64,000 bases of DNA, from NCBI GenBank assembly GCA_963677445.2, contig CAXXGF010000073.1:62001-126000 (forward strand). The letters are read 5' to 3'. The position numbers and the translations under genes were made by a program. Below are positions 35,424-44,079 of this stretch, piece by piece (position 1 is the first letter of the stretch; every line of letters starts with the position of its first letter). The DNA is from G963677445 sp963677445. GTDB taxonomy: Bacteria; Bacteroidota; Ignavibacteria; Ignavibacteriales; Melioribacteraceae. The notes under the pieces were generated by a model. It worked only from the letters and a program-made list of their open reading frames with translations, ran no database searches and was not told where the DNA came from.

Positions 35424-36767
35424 ATGGATTTTCTCGACAATATTGTTTTACCCCAGTCATCCGATCAGCTTATCCTTATGGAGTATATAATGGTGATGAC
35501 TCTTACGCTGCTTATCCCATACCTGGGAATACTGACAGGGGCAAATATTTATTCGATTTATTTCAACCTTAAATTCAAAAAAACGGGCGATGTATCTTTG
35601 AATATAATTTCAAAAGCAATTATTGATGCGGCAACTCCGAATAAAAGCGTTCCTTTTGCCCTGGGATTTGTCCCTTTGATCAGTCTGGTATTTATTTATA
35701 CTCAGCTTACACAGAAATCGGCAGCCGATCCGCAATTCGCGCTGTTTCTTACAATATTTCTTTTTATTCCGGCGGTTGTTTTTTTATATACCTACAAATA
35801 TTCCTTTCATCTTAAGGATATATTTGAAACATTCAAAACCGGAGAGAATGGTCATAACGAAGATCTGGAAGAATACAGGGAAAAAGCATCCGGGTTATAT
35901 ACCGGCTCGGTAAAATATTCACTGTTTTTCCTGCTTCTGACAATGTGGATTATCAGCGGTACAACACAGGGAGCATTAAATCCTGACGCGGCCAAAGAAG
36001 GGCTTTCCTTAGGAGTTGTGTTATTTTCACCCGCGACCATCACCTATTTCCTTTTTTGGCTGGGAGCATCATTTCTCGCCGCATCTGTTTATCTGTTTTA
36101 TCTCTATTTCAAACCTGAGGCGAAGGGAGAAAAATTACCTGAGAAAATAAAGCTGTACCTGAGAGATTTTCTGATAAAAAGCAGTCTTCTGTTTTTATTT
36201 GTTGTTCCCGGTTTTTATACTATTAATCTTATATTAAGACCTGCGCCGGCTTTATCAAGCGGTGTATTCATGTTTTTCTTTTTCAGCTTTTTTGCCCTGA
36301 TTCTGTTAGGTGGTTTTTTATATACCATGTATAGAGAGTCTCATAACAAATATACAAATGGAACTATTCTTGTGTTGATTCTTTTCTTTACATTCGGAAT
36401 AATTAAAGATCAGTATTCCTTTAACAGCTCCTCGCGAGATTATTTTCTTCTTTCTTCCAAAGATTATCATTCCCTGAAAGCTGATATGCAGAAAATGTAT
36501 GGCGCCGGAATAATTGAAATCAGCGGTGAAGATATCTTTAATGGCAGGTGTATAGCTTGTCATCAGTTTGATAAAAAATTAACCGGGCCTCCCTACAACA
36601 CTGTTCTCCCAAAATATGATGGCAAAATGGATAACCTTGTGAAATTCATTCTTAATCCTGTTAAGGTTAATCCCGAGTATACAGCTATGCCAAGTCAGGG
36701 CCTGAATCCAAAAGAAGCCGAAGCTGTTGCCGATTATATTATGGAAACCTGGAAAACTCAAAAATAG
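35424..36767 (+). CDS. Polytopic membrane protein with C-terminal cytochrome c domain
   Basis: It is the last gene of the respiratory operon, 447 residues. About nine or ten membrane helices fill residues 15-350 (for example MVMTLTLLIPYLGILTGANI and LGFVPLISLVFIYTQ), followed by a cytochrome c domain with CIACHQFDKKLTGPP at about 372-386 and a Met ligand candidate in YTAMPSQGLN. I do not recognise the membrane part as NrfD, cytochrome b or oxidase subunit I, and no clear pair of helix histidines for heme b was seen. It may tether an electron carrier near the ACIII-caa3 supercomplex or accept electrons from quinol; this is inference from position. Confidence 0.8.
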   Translation: MDFLDNIVLPQSSDQLILMEYIMVMTLTLLIPYLGILTGANIYSIYFNLKFKKTGDVSLNIISKAIIDAATPNKSVPFALGFVPLISLVFIYTQLTQKSAADPQFALFLTIFLFIPAVVFLYTYKYSFHLKDIFETFKTGENGHNEDLEEYREKASGLYTGSVKYSLFFLLLTMWIISGTTQGALNPDAAKEGLSLGVVLFSPATITYFLFWLGASFLAASVYLFYLYFKPEAKGEKLPEKIKLYLRDFLIKSSLLFLFVVPGFYTINLILRPAPALSSGVFMFFFFSFFALILLGGFLYTMYRESHNKYTNGTILVLILFFTFGIIKDQYSFNSSSRDYFLLSSKDYHSLKADMQKMYGAGIIEISGEDIFNGRCIACHQFDKKLTGPPYNTVLPKYDGKMDNLVKFILNPVKVNPEYTAMPSQGLNPKEAEAVADYIMETWKTQK

Positions 36768-36797
36768 ATTTTGCCTTAAATACATTTTTATTTACAT

Positions 36798-36834
36798 TGC
36801 CTGACTTGATATTTATTAAATCAGGCATTTTTTT
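36798..36834 (+). terminator. Terminator of the respiratory operon
   Basis: Stem tgcctga (36798-36804) and tcaggca (36821-36827) with a T7 run after it, 30 bases beyond the stop of the membrane cytochrome and just before prmC. Confidence 0.8.
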
Positions 36835-36838
36835 ATAT

Positions 36839-37696
36839 ATGCTAACAATATTAGAAGCCATACAAAAAACGACCGGTTATTTTGAACGAAAGGGAATCGA
36901 GTCGGCCAGGGTGAATGCCGAGTTGCTTCTGGCCGAAGTTCTCGGTAAAAAAAGGCTGGAGCTTTACCTTTCATACGATCAGCCTCTTAAAGAAAATGAG
37001 ATGAACAAATACCGCTCGGTAATTGCCCGCAGGGGAAAATTTGAACCTTTACAGTATATTATTGGCCATACTGAATTTTTCGGTTATAAAATATGTGTTG
37101 ATCAAAGCGTTTTGATTCCAAGGCCTGAAAGCGAAGTATTGATCGAAATGGTTATTGATGATTTTAGTGACAAAGAAAATTTAAAAATACTGGATATTGG
37201 AACCGGTTCCGGCTGCCTTTCTATCGCGCTGGCAAAAAAGCTGAACAATGTTCATATCACTGCGGTTGACATCTCCTATAAGGCCTCCCGGCTTGCTGAA
37301 TATAACGCGAAAATAAATGAGATTGAAAATAAAATTAAATTTCTTACTGCCGATATTAACAGTATTGTTGGCGGAGATTTTAATGATCAATATGATATAG
37401 TTATATCAAATCCGCCATACGTTTCACTGGCGGATTTCCAAAACCTGCAGCCTGAAATAAAAGACTACGAGCCAAAAAACGCTGTTACCGATAATGCCAA
37501 CGGATTTACTTTTTACAGGAGAATAGCGGCATTCAGTCAAAACGCCCTCAGGAAGGGTGGGGCTTTATACCTGGAAACAGGCCAGGGGATGGCGCCGGAT
37601 GTGGAGAAAATTCTGGAAGGTAATAATTTCAGCAACCTGAAGGTTCGAAAGGATTACCTTGATATTGAAAGAGTTATAAAAGGAATCAGAACATGA
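36839..37696 (+). CDS. prmC: Release factor glutamine methyltransferase
   Basis: It N5-methylates the GGQ glutamine of peptide chain release factors using SAM. The protein has the N-terminal helical region SARVNAELLLAEVLGKKRLELY, the PLQYIIGHTEFFG motif, RPESEVLIE, the SAM-binding DIGTGSGCLSIALA and the catalytic NPPY in ISNPPYVSLAD. I start it at ATG 36839, immediately after the terminator T run; the longer frame from 36797 would run through the terminator hairpin. It is followed with ATGA overlap by dtd. Confidence 0.95.
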   Translation: MLTILEAIQKTTGYFERKGIESARVNAELLLAEVLGKKRLELYLSYDQPLKENEMNKYRSVIARRGKFEPLQYIIGHTEFFGYKICVDQSVLIPRPESEVLIEMVIDDFSDKENLKILDIGTGSGCLSIALAKKLNNVHITAVDISYKASRLAEYNAKINEIENKIKFLTADINSIVGGDFNDQYDIVISNPPYVSLADFQNLQPEIKDYEPKNAVTDNANGFTFYRRIAAFSQNALRKGGALYLETGQGMAPDVEKILEGNNFSNLKVRKDYLDIERVIKGIRT

Positions 37697-38157
37697 GAGC
37701 TCTTGTTCAAAGGGTTAAAAGAGGATCCGTAAAAATTGAATCTCATAACTATTATGCGGAAATAAAAAAAGGAATGGTCATACTTCTCGGTGTTCGCGAG
37801 AATGACCTGGAAGAGGATGTCAGTTTTGTCGCGGATAAATGTTGTAATCTCAGAATTTTTGAAGATGAAAATGATAAGATGAATATCTCATTGAAGGATA
37901 TTGAAGGAGAAATTCTTATTATTTCGCAATTCACCCTCTATGGCGACACCAGAAGGGGAAACAGACCTGGTTTTACGGAAGCGGCAAGACCGGAAAAGGC
38001 TGAAGCTATTTATGAAAAATTTGTCGAACGTCTGAAGTCAAATATCGGAGCGGAAAAAGTTAAAACAGGTTTATTTGGCGAAATGATGATCGTTGAGATA
38101 ATAAATGACGGTCCCGTAACATTGCTTGTAGAATCAAAAGAGAAGAAAGGAATCTGA
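37693..38157 (+). CDS. dtd: D-aminoacyl-tRNA deacylase
   Basis: It removes D-amino acids from mischarged tRNA. The 154 residues start MRALVQRVKRGSV and include the two active-site motifs SQFTLYGDTRRGNRPGF and NDGPVTLLVES (GPVT in place of the usual cis-Pro GPVT loop, intact). Length is normal. It overlaps prmC by 4 bases. Confidence 0.97.
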   Translation: MRALVQRVKRGSVKIESHNYYAEIKKGMVILLGVRENDLEEDVSFVADKCCNLRIFEDENDKMNISLKDIEGEILIISQFTLYGDTRRGNRPGFTEAARPEKAEAIYEKFVERLKSNIGAEKVKTGLFGEMMIVEIINDGPVTLLVESKEKKGI

Positions 38158-38162
38158 ATATT

Positions 38163-39062
38163 GTGGATAATGTAATTCTGATATTTCTGGATGGAGTGGG
38201 CATTGGCAGAAATGATCCGGGTGAAAATCCATTTTTCCGCCTGAAATTTCGTTTTATCGAAGAACACTTTGGGGAAATTCCCCATCTTGGCAATCAATTT
38301 CTTAACTCGGATAATAAATATATTTTTCCTGTTGACGCCAGAATGGGTGTTGATCTGCTGCCCCAAAGCGGGACTGGACAAACATCTATATTCTGCGGAG
38401 TAAATGCCCCGGAGATTCTCGGGCGTCATTTTGGTCCTTTCCCGCATTCCGAGCTTCTGCCTGTTCTCGAAGAAAAAAATATTCTCGACTCCCTCATTAA
38501 AGATGGAAAAAAAGTTACTTTTTTAAATGCCTATCCGGAAAGATTTTTCCAGTATATCAAGTCTGGAAAAAAAAGACTTACAGCGACAACAATGATGGCG
38601 CAGATGAGCGGCATGTCATTATACAGATCGACAGATATATGGAGGGGGAGAGCCCTCAGCGCCGATATTACGAATGATTTCTGGATAAATTCCCTCGGTT
38701 ATAAACTTAATTATCTCAAACCAAAATCAGCGGCTCAGAGAGTTATAAGGATATCCTCAAAATTCAGTCTGACTCTGTTCGAATATTTCCTTACAGATCA
38801 CCTTGGACATGGCAGGGTGACAGACCCTGATGACAAAATTCTCGATAATCTTGATGAATTTCTTTACCAGCTTATCTGCCTGGTACCTGATAATACGACA
38901 TTGGTTGTCTGTTCCGATCACGGGAACCTGGAAAATGTTAAAATTAAAACCCATACAATGAATCCGGCATTTACCCTGACCGCCGGAAAACACGCGAAAA
39001 GGCTTAGAGATAAAATTTACGCGTTAAGTGATATTAAAGGAGCTATACTGGAGATATTATAA
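38163..39062 (+). CDS. Alkaline-phosphatase-superfamily metalloenzyme of unknown substrate
   Basis: The 299 residues open with NVILIFLDGVGIG, the metal-binding strand of the phosphopentomutase/phosphoglycerate-mutase/phosphatase superfamily. They continue with LPQSGTGQTSIFCG, whose Thr/Ser would be the nucleophile, and end with DHLGHGR and VCSDHGNLENVKIKTHT, which supply further metal ligands. This is a compact version lacking the large cap of phosphopentomutase. The GTG start 38163 follows AAAGGAATC at some distance. The gene neighbourhood (dtd before, comEC overlapping after) does not reveal the substrate. Confidence 0.8.
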   Translation: MDNVILIFLDGVGIGRNDPGENPFFRLKFRFIEEHFGEIPHLGNQFLNSDNKYIFPVDARMGVDLLPQSGTGQTSIFCGVNAPEILGRHFGPFPHSELLPVLEEKNILDSLIKDGKKVTFLNAYPERFFQYIKSGKKRLTATTMMAQMSGMSLYRSTDIWRGRALSADITNDFWINSLGYKLNYLKPKSAAQRVIRISSKFSLTLFEYFLTDHLGHGRVTDPDDKILDNLDEFLYQLICLVPDNTTLVVCSDHGNLENVKIKTHTMNPAFTLTAGKHAKRLRDKIYALSDIKGAILEIL

Positions 39063-39063
39063 T

Positions 39064-41427
39064 TTGAAAGGTCATCCTTTCATATGGTTCGTTTTGTTTT
39101 TTATCACCGGAATTCTCCTGGCTGACTCCATTGATGCAGATATAGATTTTATCCTTCTGACCGCGATAATTCTTTTGATCCTTTCAGCGGTTCTTTATTT
39201 TATTCATCAAAAACTCTGGCTTTTTCCACTCCTTATTATTTCAATAATTTTAACAGGCGCGCTTCATGTTAAGGTGTCGGAAAATAATTACCATGATCCG
39301 ACTAAATTACTGAAGGAAAGAGAACCGGTAAAAATATATGGAATCGTAACTTCCGAAAAAAACGCCACATCTGCCGGCGGTTATAAGTTTACCCTGGAAA
39401 GCAGGACTATTATCACTGAAGAAGCAACAATATCGTCAACTTCAAAGATCATTTGTTTTATTCCGGGAGATTTTCCTGAGACAGGCCAGACAATCAGGCA
39501 TGGAAATAAATTGCTCTTAAAAGGAAAAGTCTGGTACCCTTACGGTAAAAGAAATCCCGGAGGATTCGATTACAAAGAATATCTTAAAAGAAATAATATT
39601 TTTGCAGGGCTGAATATTGAGGAGCTCGAACTCAAAAGGATCAATAAAAACTATTGGTATTCTTTTCTCAATTTTATCAGCAGGATCAGAGATGATATCA
39701 GGGAGATAATCGATAAGGGGCACAGTGAAGAGACGGCAGCCATAATAAAAGCTCTTCTTCTCGCTGATAAATCAGATATTAATATTTCCCTATTGGAAAG
39801 GTATTCTTCAGCAGGCATCGCGCACCTGCTTGTTGTGTCGGGACTGCATACCGGCATGTTGTTTTTAATATTTTTTACACTTTTCGCGCGAACCGGCATC
39901 TATTTCAGAAGCATACTGACTATGACAGGCCTTATATTGTTCATGTTTCTGACATTTGCTCCAATTCCGGTGATGAGGGCATCAGTAATGGCATTTGTAT
40001 TTCTCTTCTCAATTTTGATCAACAGATCAGATAATCCATATAATCTGCTGGCAATCGCGGTATTTATAATCTTATTGGCTGAACCGAAAGATATTTATTC
40101 CGTCGGATTCCAGCTATCTGTTTTGTCTGTGCTTGGCATAATTATTTCAAACGATATAATTAATAAGAGCCGGTTAAAGAATTCCGGCAATCTTTTTGCT
40201 AAGTATATACTAAGGCCTGTAATCATAACATTTTCGGCCCAGATAGCGACATTGCCGATCCTGGCGCTTTATTTTTATAAATTGCCCTATATGGCATTCC
40301 TGATAAACCTTGCTGCTGTACCCTTGACATTTCTATTAATATCTTCAGGTATTTTGTATTTGTTATTCGCGTATATATCGGAAACCTTTGCCGCGATAAT
40401 TTCAGCGTCAAATGAAGTTTTTTCATTATTTCTCGACGCTCTCGCTAACTTCAGTTTGAATAACTTTGGATACTTAAGCATTAGTCAGGTTCAGCCTTAC
40501 ATAGTGATTTTTTATTATTTCCTCCTTTTTCTTTTGGCCTTGCCTGTGGTAAAAAGAAGGCCCTGGTTTGTTATGGGTTCTCTTTTATTCCTTTCTTTTC
40601 TTTTTTTTGGCTGGCAAAATATTGCTTCCGGACGATTGATGCCTGACGGTAGACTGTCAGTTATCTTTCTGGATGTCGGTCAGGGAGACGCGGCGCTGCT
40701 GAAATTCGCGGATGGCAAAACAGCTTTAATTGACGCGGGGAAAAAAGATGATTTCACAGATCACGGGCAAAGGACTATTTATCCGGCGTTAAATTCACTG
40801 GGAATTGAAAGTATCAATTATGGATTTATCTCTCATTTTGACAATGATCATTGCGGCGGCTTTAACTTTCTTATTAACAAAGGGATTATTGACACACTTT
40901 TTACTCCTTTGCCCAGGGGGGAAAGAGAGGAAAACCTGGCAGAGTTATATAGAAGAAAGGGGGTTATTCTCCGGCATTATGATTATCAAAATATTTATAC
41001 GGATGATGGAAGGATTTTTATTCTTACAGGCAAAGATAAATATGGCAGGTTTCGTTCTGATGATGATAATGACAGAAGCGGTGTAATCAAAATTTCTTAT
41101 GGTGAATCTTCCATACTCTTCACAGGGGATATAGGAGCGAAAACAGAATATCAGATGATGGAACAATTTGGCGATTTTCTCGATTCCGATCTGCTGAAGG
41201 TCAGTCATCATGGCAGTAAATCCGGAACATCCTCTCTTTTTTGTGATGTGGTAAGCCCTGAAACAGCGATAATAAGCTGCGGGAAAAACAATATATATGG
41301 TCATCCCCATGAAAGTGTGGTTGAAATTTTGCGGAAGAAGGGTATAAAAGTGTTAAGAACAGACAAAAATGGCGCTCTGCTTTTTCAAACGGATGGAAAA
41401 AACTTTAGATTAGTAGATTGGAAATAA
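39064..41427 (+). CDS. comEC: ComEC/Rec2-family DNA internalization protein
   Basis: It is the inner-membrane channel for uptake of single-stranded DNA during natural transformation. The 787 residues have N-terminal helices and the OB-like DUF4131 domain (KIYGIVTSEKNATSAGGYKF) and the competence membrane domain with SSAGIAHLLVVSGLHTGMLF and PVMRASVMAF. The C-terminal metallo-beta-lactamase domain has FLDVGQGDAALLKFADG, SHFDNDHCGGF and VSHHGSKSGT. TTG 39064 after CTGGAGATAT is the likely start; the frame extends upstream to a GTG at 39028 inside the preceding gene. All three domains look complete. Confidence 0.93.
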   Translation: MKGHPFIWFVLFFITGILLADSIDADIDFILLTAIILLILSAVLYFIHQKLWLFPLLIISIILTGALHVKVSENNYHDPTKLLKEREPVKIYGIVTSEKNATSAGGYKFTLESRTIITEEATISSTSKIICFIPGDFPETGQTIRHGNKLLLKGKVWYPYGKRNPGGFDYKEYLKRNNIFAGLNIEELELKRINKNYWYSFLNFISRIRDDIREIIDKGHSEETAAIIKALLLADKSDINISLLERYSSAGIAHLLVVSGLHTGMLFLIFFTLFARTGIYFRSILTMTGLILFMFLTFAPIPVMRASVMAFVFLFSILINRSDNPYNLLAIAVFIILLAEPKDIYSVGFQLSVLSVLGIIISNDIINKSRLKNSGNLFAKYILRPVIITFSAQIATLPILALYFYKLPYMAFLINLAAVPLTFLLISSGILYLLFAYISETFAAIISASNEVFSLFLDALANFSLNNFGYLSISQVQPYIVIFYYFLLFLLALPVVKRRPWFVMGSLLFLSFLFFGWQNIASGRLMPDGRLSVIFLDVGQGDAALLKFADGKTALIDAGKKDDFTDHGQRTIYPALNSLGIESINYGFISHFDNDHCGGFNFLINKGIIDTLFTPLPRGEREENLAELYRRKGVILRHYDYQNIYTDDGRIFILTGKDKYGRFRSDDDNDRSGVIKISYGESSILFTGDIGAKTEYQMMEQFGDFLDSDLLKVSHHGSKSGTSSLFCDVVSPETAIISCGKNNIYGHPHESVVEILRKKGIKVLRTDKNGALLFQTDGKNFRLVDWK

Positions 41428-41438
41428 GATAATTGTTT

Positions 41439-42458
41439 ATGGAAATTTACGAAAACTATTCTCTGAAAGAATTTAACACATTCGGACTTGACGCAAGAGC
41501 GGAATATTTTGCTTTTACCCGCGACAACGATGAAGTACTTGAAGCCGCGGATTTCAGCAGAAAGAAAAATCTGCCACTCTATATAATAGGGGAGGGGAGC
41601 AACATTCTTTTTCTTAATGATATTAATGGAGTATTTATTCATCCCTCGGGCAATTCTGTTGAGATCATGGAAGAAAATGAGAAAGAGGTTACCGTTTCCG
41701 CCGAATCGGGTGTTAAATGGGATGACCTGGTGGATTTTACAACATCGAAAGGTTATTGGGGATTGGAGAACCTGTCCGGAATTCCCGGTACAGCGGGAGC
41801 TGCTCCCGTGCAGAATATCGGGGCTTACGGAACTGAGCTGAAAAATGTATTAAAATATCTTGAAGGCATTGACCTTTCAACCGGCAGGGAAGTGAAGTTT
41901 GAGAATACGGAATGTGATTTTGGTTACAGAGCAAGTATTTTTAAAGAGTCACTGAAAAACAAAATTTTTATCAGTAAAATTATTCTCACTTTGAGCGCCG
42001 CTCCAAATCCCAATCTTTCATATAGGGGAATTGCGGAAAAAATCAGAAAGAGAGAAAATGGTGAAATCTGCCCCAAGGAGATCAGCCGTGTCATCAGGGA
42101 AATCAGAAATGAAAAACTCCCCGATATCAGGAAATCGGGTAATGCGGGAAGTTTTTTTAAAAATCCGGTTATTTCCAGTGAGGATTTTGAAAGGCTGAAA
42201 TCAGGTTATGGTGATCTTAAGTATTATAATCTTGAGTCAGGGAATATTAAAATACCGGCCGCGTGGCTGCTTGAAAAAACCGGGTTTAAAGGGAAAATAA
42301 TAGGCAGGACCGGGTTTTACAAAAATCAGCCTCTTGTTTTGGTTAATTATGGAGGAGCAACCGGAGCGGAGCTGCTGTCCACATCACAAATGGCAATTAA
42401 AGCGGTGCGTGAAAAATTTGGATTAGAACTTGAACCTGAAGTAAATATATTAAAATAA
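41439..42458 (+). CDS. murB: UDP-N-acetylenolpyruvoylglucosamine reductase
   Basis: This FAD enzyme of peptidoglycan precursor synthesis reduces UDP-GlcNAc-enolpyruvate. The protein shows YSLKEFNTFGLDARAEYF, the FAD-binding GEGSNILFL, GLENLSGIPGTAGAAPVQNI and GYRASIFK, followed by the catalytic-serine region SGNAGSFFKNP and a late glutamate in GLELEPEVNIL. The extended region between residues 230 and 300 marks an E. coli-like (type I) enzyme. TTG 41433 two codons earlier is a possible alternative start. Confidence 0.95.
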   Translation: MEIYENYSLKEFNTFGLDARAEYFAFTRDNDEVLEAADFSRKKNLPLYIIGEGSNILFLNDINGVFIHPSGNSVEIMEENEKEVTVSAESGVKWDDLVDFTTSKGYWGLENLSGIPGTAGAAPVQNIGAYGTELKNVLKYLEGIDLSTGREVKFENTECDFGYRASIFKESLKNKIFISKIILTLSAAPNPNLSYRGIAEKIRKRENGEICPKEISRVIREIRNEKLPDIRKSGNAGSFFKNPVISSEDFERLKSGYGDLKYYNLESGNIKIPAAWLLEKTGFKGKIIGRTGFYKNQPLVLVNYGGATGAELLSTSQMAIKAVREKFGLELEPEVNILK

Positions 42459-42477
42459 CGAATAACAGGATCATTAC

Positions 42478-43881
42478 ATGTCAGAAAATAATAACAGTAA
42501 AACAGACGGATCGGTCACGACATCGATTCTTAAGGAGCTTACACAGCCCTTTATTGATCTTTTCCATACTCCAAGAGCGCTTTTCGGAGTAAATGCCTCA
42601 TACGTGCTGGAAGGACTCACATACTTTGGAGTAGTAGGGCTGCTGGCAATATATTTTAATGAATATGTTGGCCTGAATGATATTGAAGCAGGATTAATGG
42701 TTGGTTTCCTTACGGCAGGTATAACTGTGAGTCAGCTTTTGCTTGGCGCTACAGTCGACTGGATTGGTGTGAGAAAATCACTTCTTTTCGCGCTGGGGCT
42801 GATGCTAATAGGAAGAATTCTGCTAACCGCTGCGCCCGCGGCTTTAGGAACGACAGGCATGTGGAGTTCAACACATCTTACCGCGATGCTCGGAATTATC
42901 GGGATTGTTCTTGGCTATGGAATTTATCAGCCTGCCGCTTATACCGCGGTGAAAAAATTCACTACAGAAAAAACTGCCGCTATGGGCTACGCGATGTTAT
43001 ACGCGCTGATGAATCTCGGAGGTTTTCTGCCCGGTTTAATTTCGCCTCCGGTAAGACGTGGTTATGGAATCGATGGTGTTTTCTGGGTATATGTTGTTTT
43101 AACTATCGCCGGTATGGCTTGTGTCGCCTTGATCATCACCAAAAAAGCTGAAAAAGAAGCTCTGGCTAGAGTAAGAGAAGAGGATGGCAACGCTTCTGAA
43201 GAGGAAGAGGATGAATTCCAGAAAATGTCCTCTAAGGAAAAATTCAGATTTTACGTGAAAAATTTCCCCCTGAGAGATCTCAGGTTCCTTTTCTTTATTT
43301 TTATTCTTATACCGGTTCAGACACTTTTTGCTCATAACTGGCTGACTCTTCCACAGTATACAAGCAGAGCTTTTACTGGGTTTGTACAGGATAATTTTGA
43401 GTTTTTTGTAAATTTCAACCCGATACTCATTTTTATTCTTACTCCTATCGTAACTGCTTTTACATCTAAAAAAGATACCTATATGATGATGATACTGGGA
43501 ACATTCGTGATGGCTTTCCCGACATTCTTCCTTGTGCTCGGACCAAGTATCTATACTCTTTTCGCTTATCTGCTCGTTATGACGTTTGGTGAAGCTATGT
43601 GGCAGCCAAGATTCTTACAGTGGGTTGCCGAAATTGCGCCGAAAGGAATGACCGGTATTTATATGGGAATAGGGCAGTTCCCCTGGTTCCTTACAAAGGT
43701 GATTACCAGTTTATATTCAGGATGGTTTTTAACGCAATATATTCCTGCCGACGCTCCTGCCGATTCAATGAATTCAGAGATGCTCTGGCTGGTTTATGCT
43801 TTTATAGCGATATTAAGTCCGATTGGATTACTTCTGGCAAGAGGCTGGATGAAAAAAGGATTTAAGACCAAACATCAATAA
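42478..43881 (+). CDS. MFS transporter, POT/PTR-like
   Basis: The 467 residues have about 12-14 helices. The N-terminal FGVNASYVLEGLTYFGVVGLL resembles the helix-1 region of proton-dependent oligopeptide transporters (E-x-x-Y-F-G). LLLGATVDWIGVRKSLL is the loop 2-3 MFS motif, and AAYTAVKKFTTEKTAAMGYAM is PTR-like. A polar acidic loop (ASEEEEDEFQKMSSKEKF) separates the halves. The substrate could be peptides or another nutrient, and the exact family is not certain. It ends with a strong terminator. Confidence 0.75.
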   Translation: MSENNNSKTDGSVTTSILKELTQPFIDLFHTPRALFGVNASYVLEGLTYFGVVGLLAIYFNEYVGLNDIEAGLMVGFLTAGITVSQLLLGATVDWIGVRKSLLFALGLMLIGRILLTAAPAALGTTGMWSSTHLTAMLGIIGIVLGYGIYQPAAYTAVKKFTTEKTAAMGYAMLYALMNLGGFLPGLISPPVRRGYGIDGVFWVYVVLTIAGMACVALIITKKAEKEALARVREEDGNASEEEEDEFQKMSSKEKFRFYVKNFPLRDLRFLFFIFILIPVQTLFAHNWLTLPQYTSRAFTGFVQDNFEFFVNFNPILIFILTPIVTAFTSKKDTYMMMILGTFVMAFPTFFLVLGPSIYTLFAYLLVMTFGEAMWQPRFLQWVAEIAPKGMTGIYMGIGQFPWFLTKVITSLYSGWFLTQYIPADAPADSMNSEMLWLVYAFIAILSPIGLLLARGWMKKGFKTKHQ

Positions 43882-43888
43882 GTTCAAA

Positions 43889-43917
43889 AGGCCGGTTAAC
43901 TAACCGGCCTTTTTTTA
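43889..43917 (+). terminator. Rho-independent terminator
   Basis: aggccggtta / taaccggcct stem with minimal loop followed by T7, 8 bases after the transporter stop. Confidence 0.88.
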
Positions 43918-44079
43918 TTCCTTCAAGTCACCTAAAATTTATAATAATGAAATCCCAAATAAAATATCATTTAAAATTGTTATAATAATGAGAGAATGTT
44001 ATTATATTAGCAGAATATTTATTATTTTGTTTTGTAGTACATTTCTTACTGCCCTTAATACTTAGGAAAATAATATATA

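Noticed and set aside
36797..36838. N-terminal extension of prmC
   Set aside because: It would translate the terminator hairpin and T run; the ATG at 36839 begins the conserved domain.
40805..41310. Open frames on both strands within the comEC beta-lactamase domain
   Set aside because: They overlap an intact conserved domain and have no family features.
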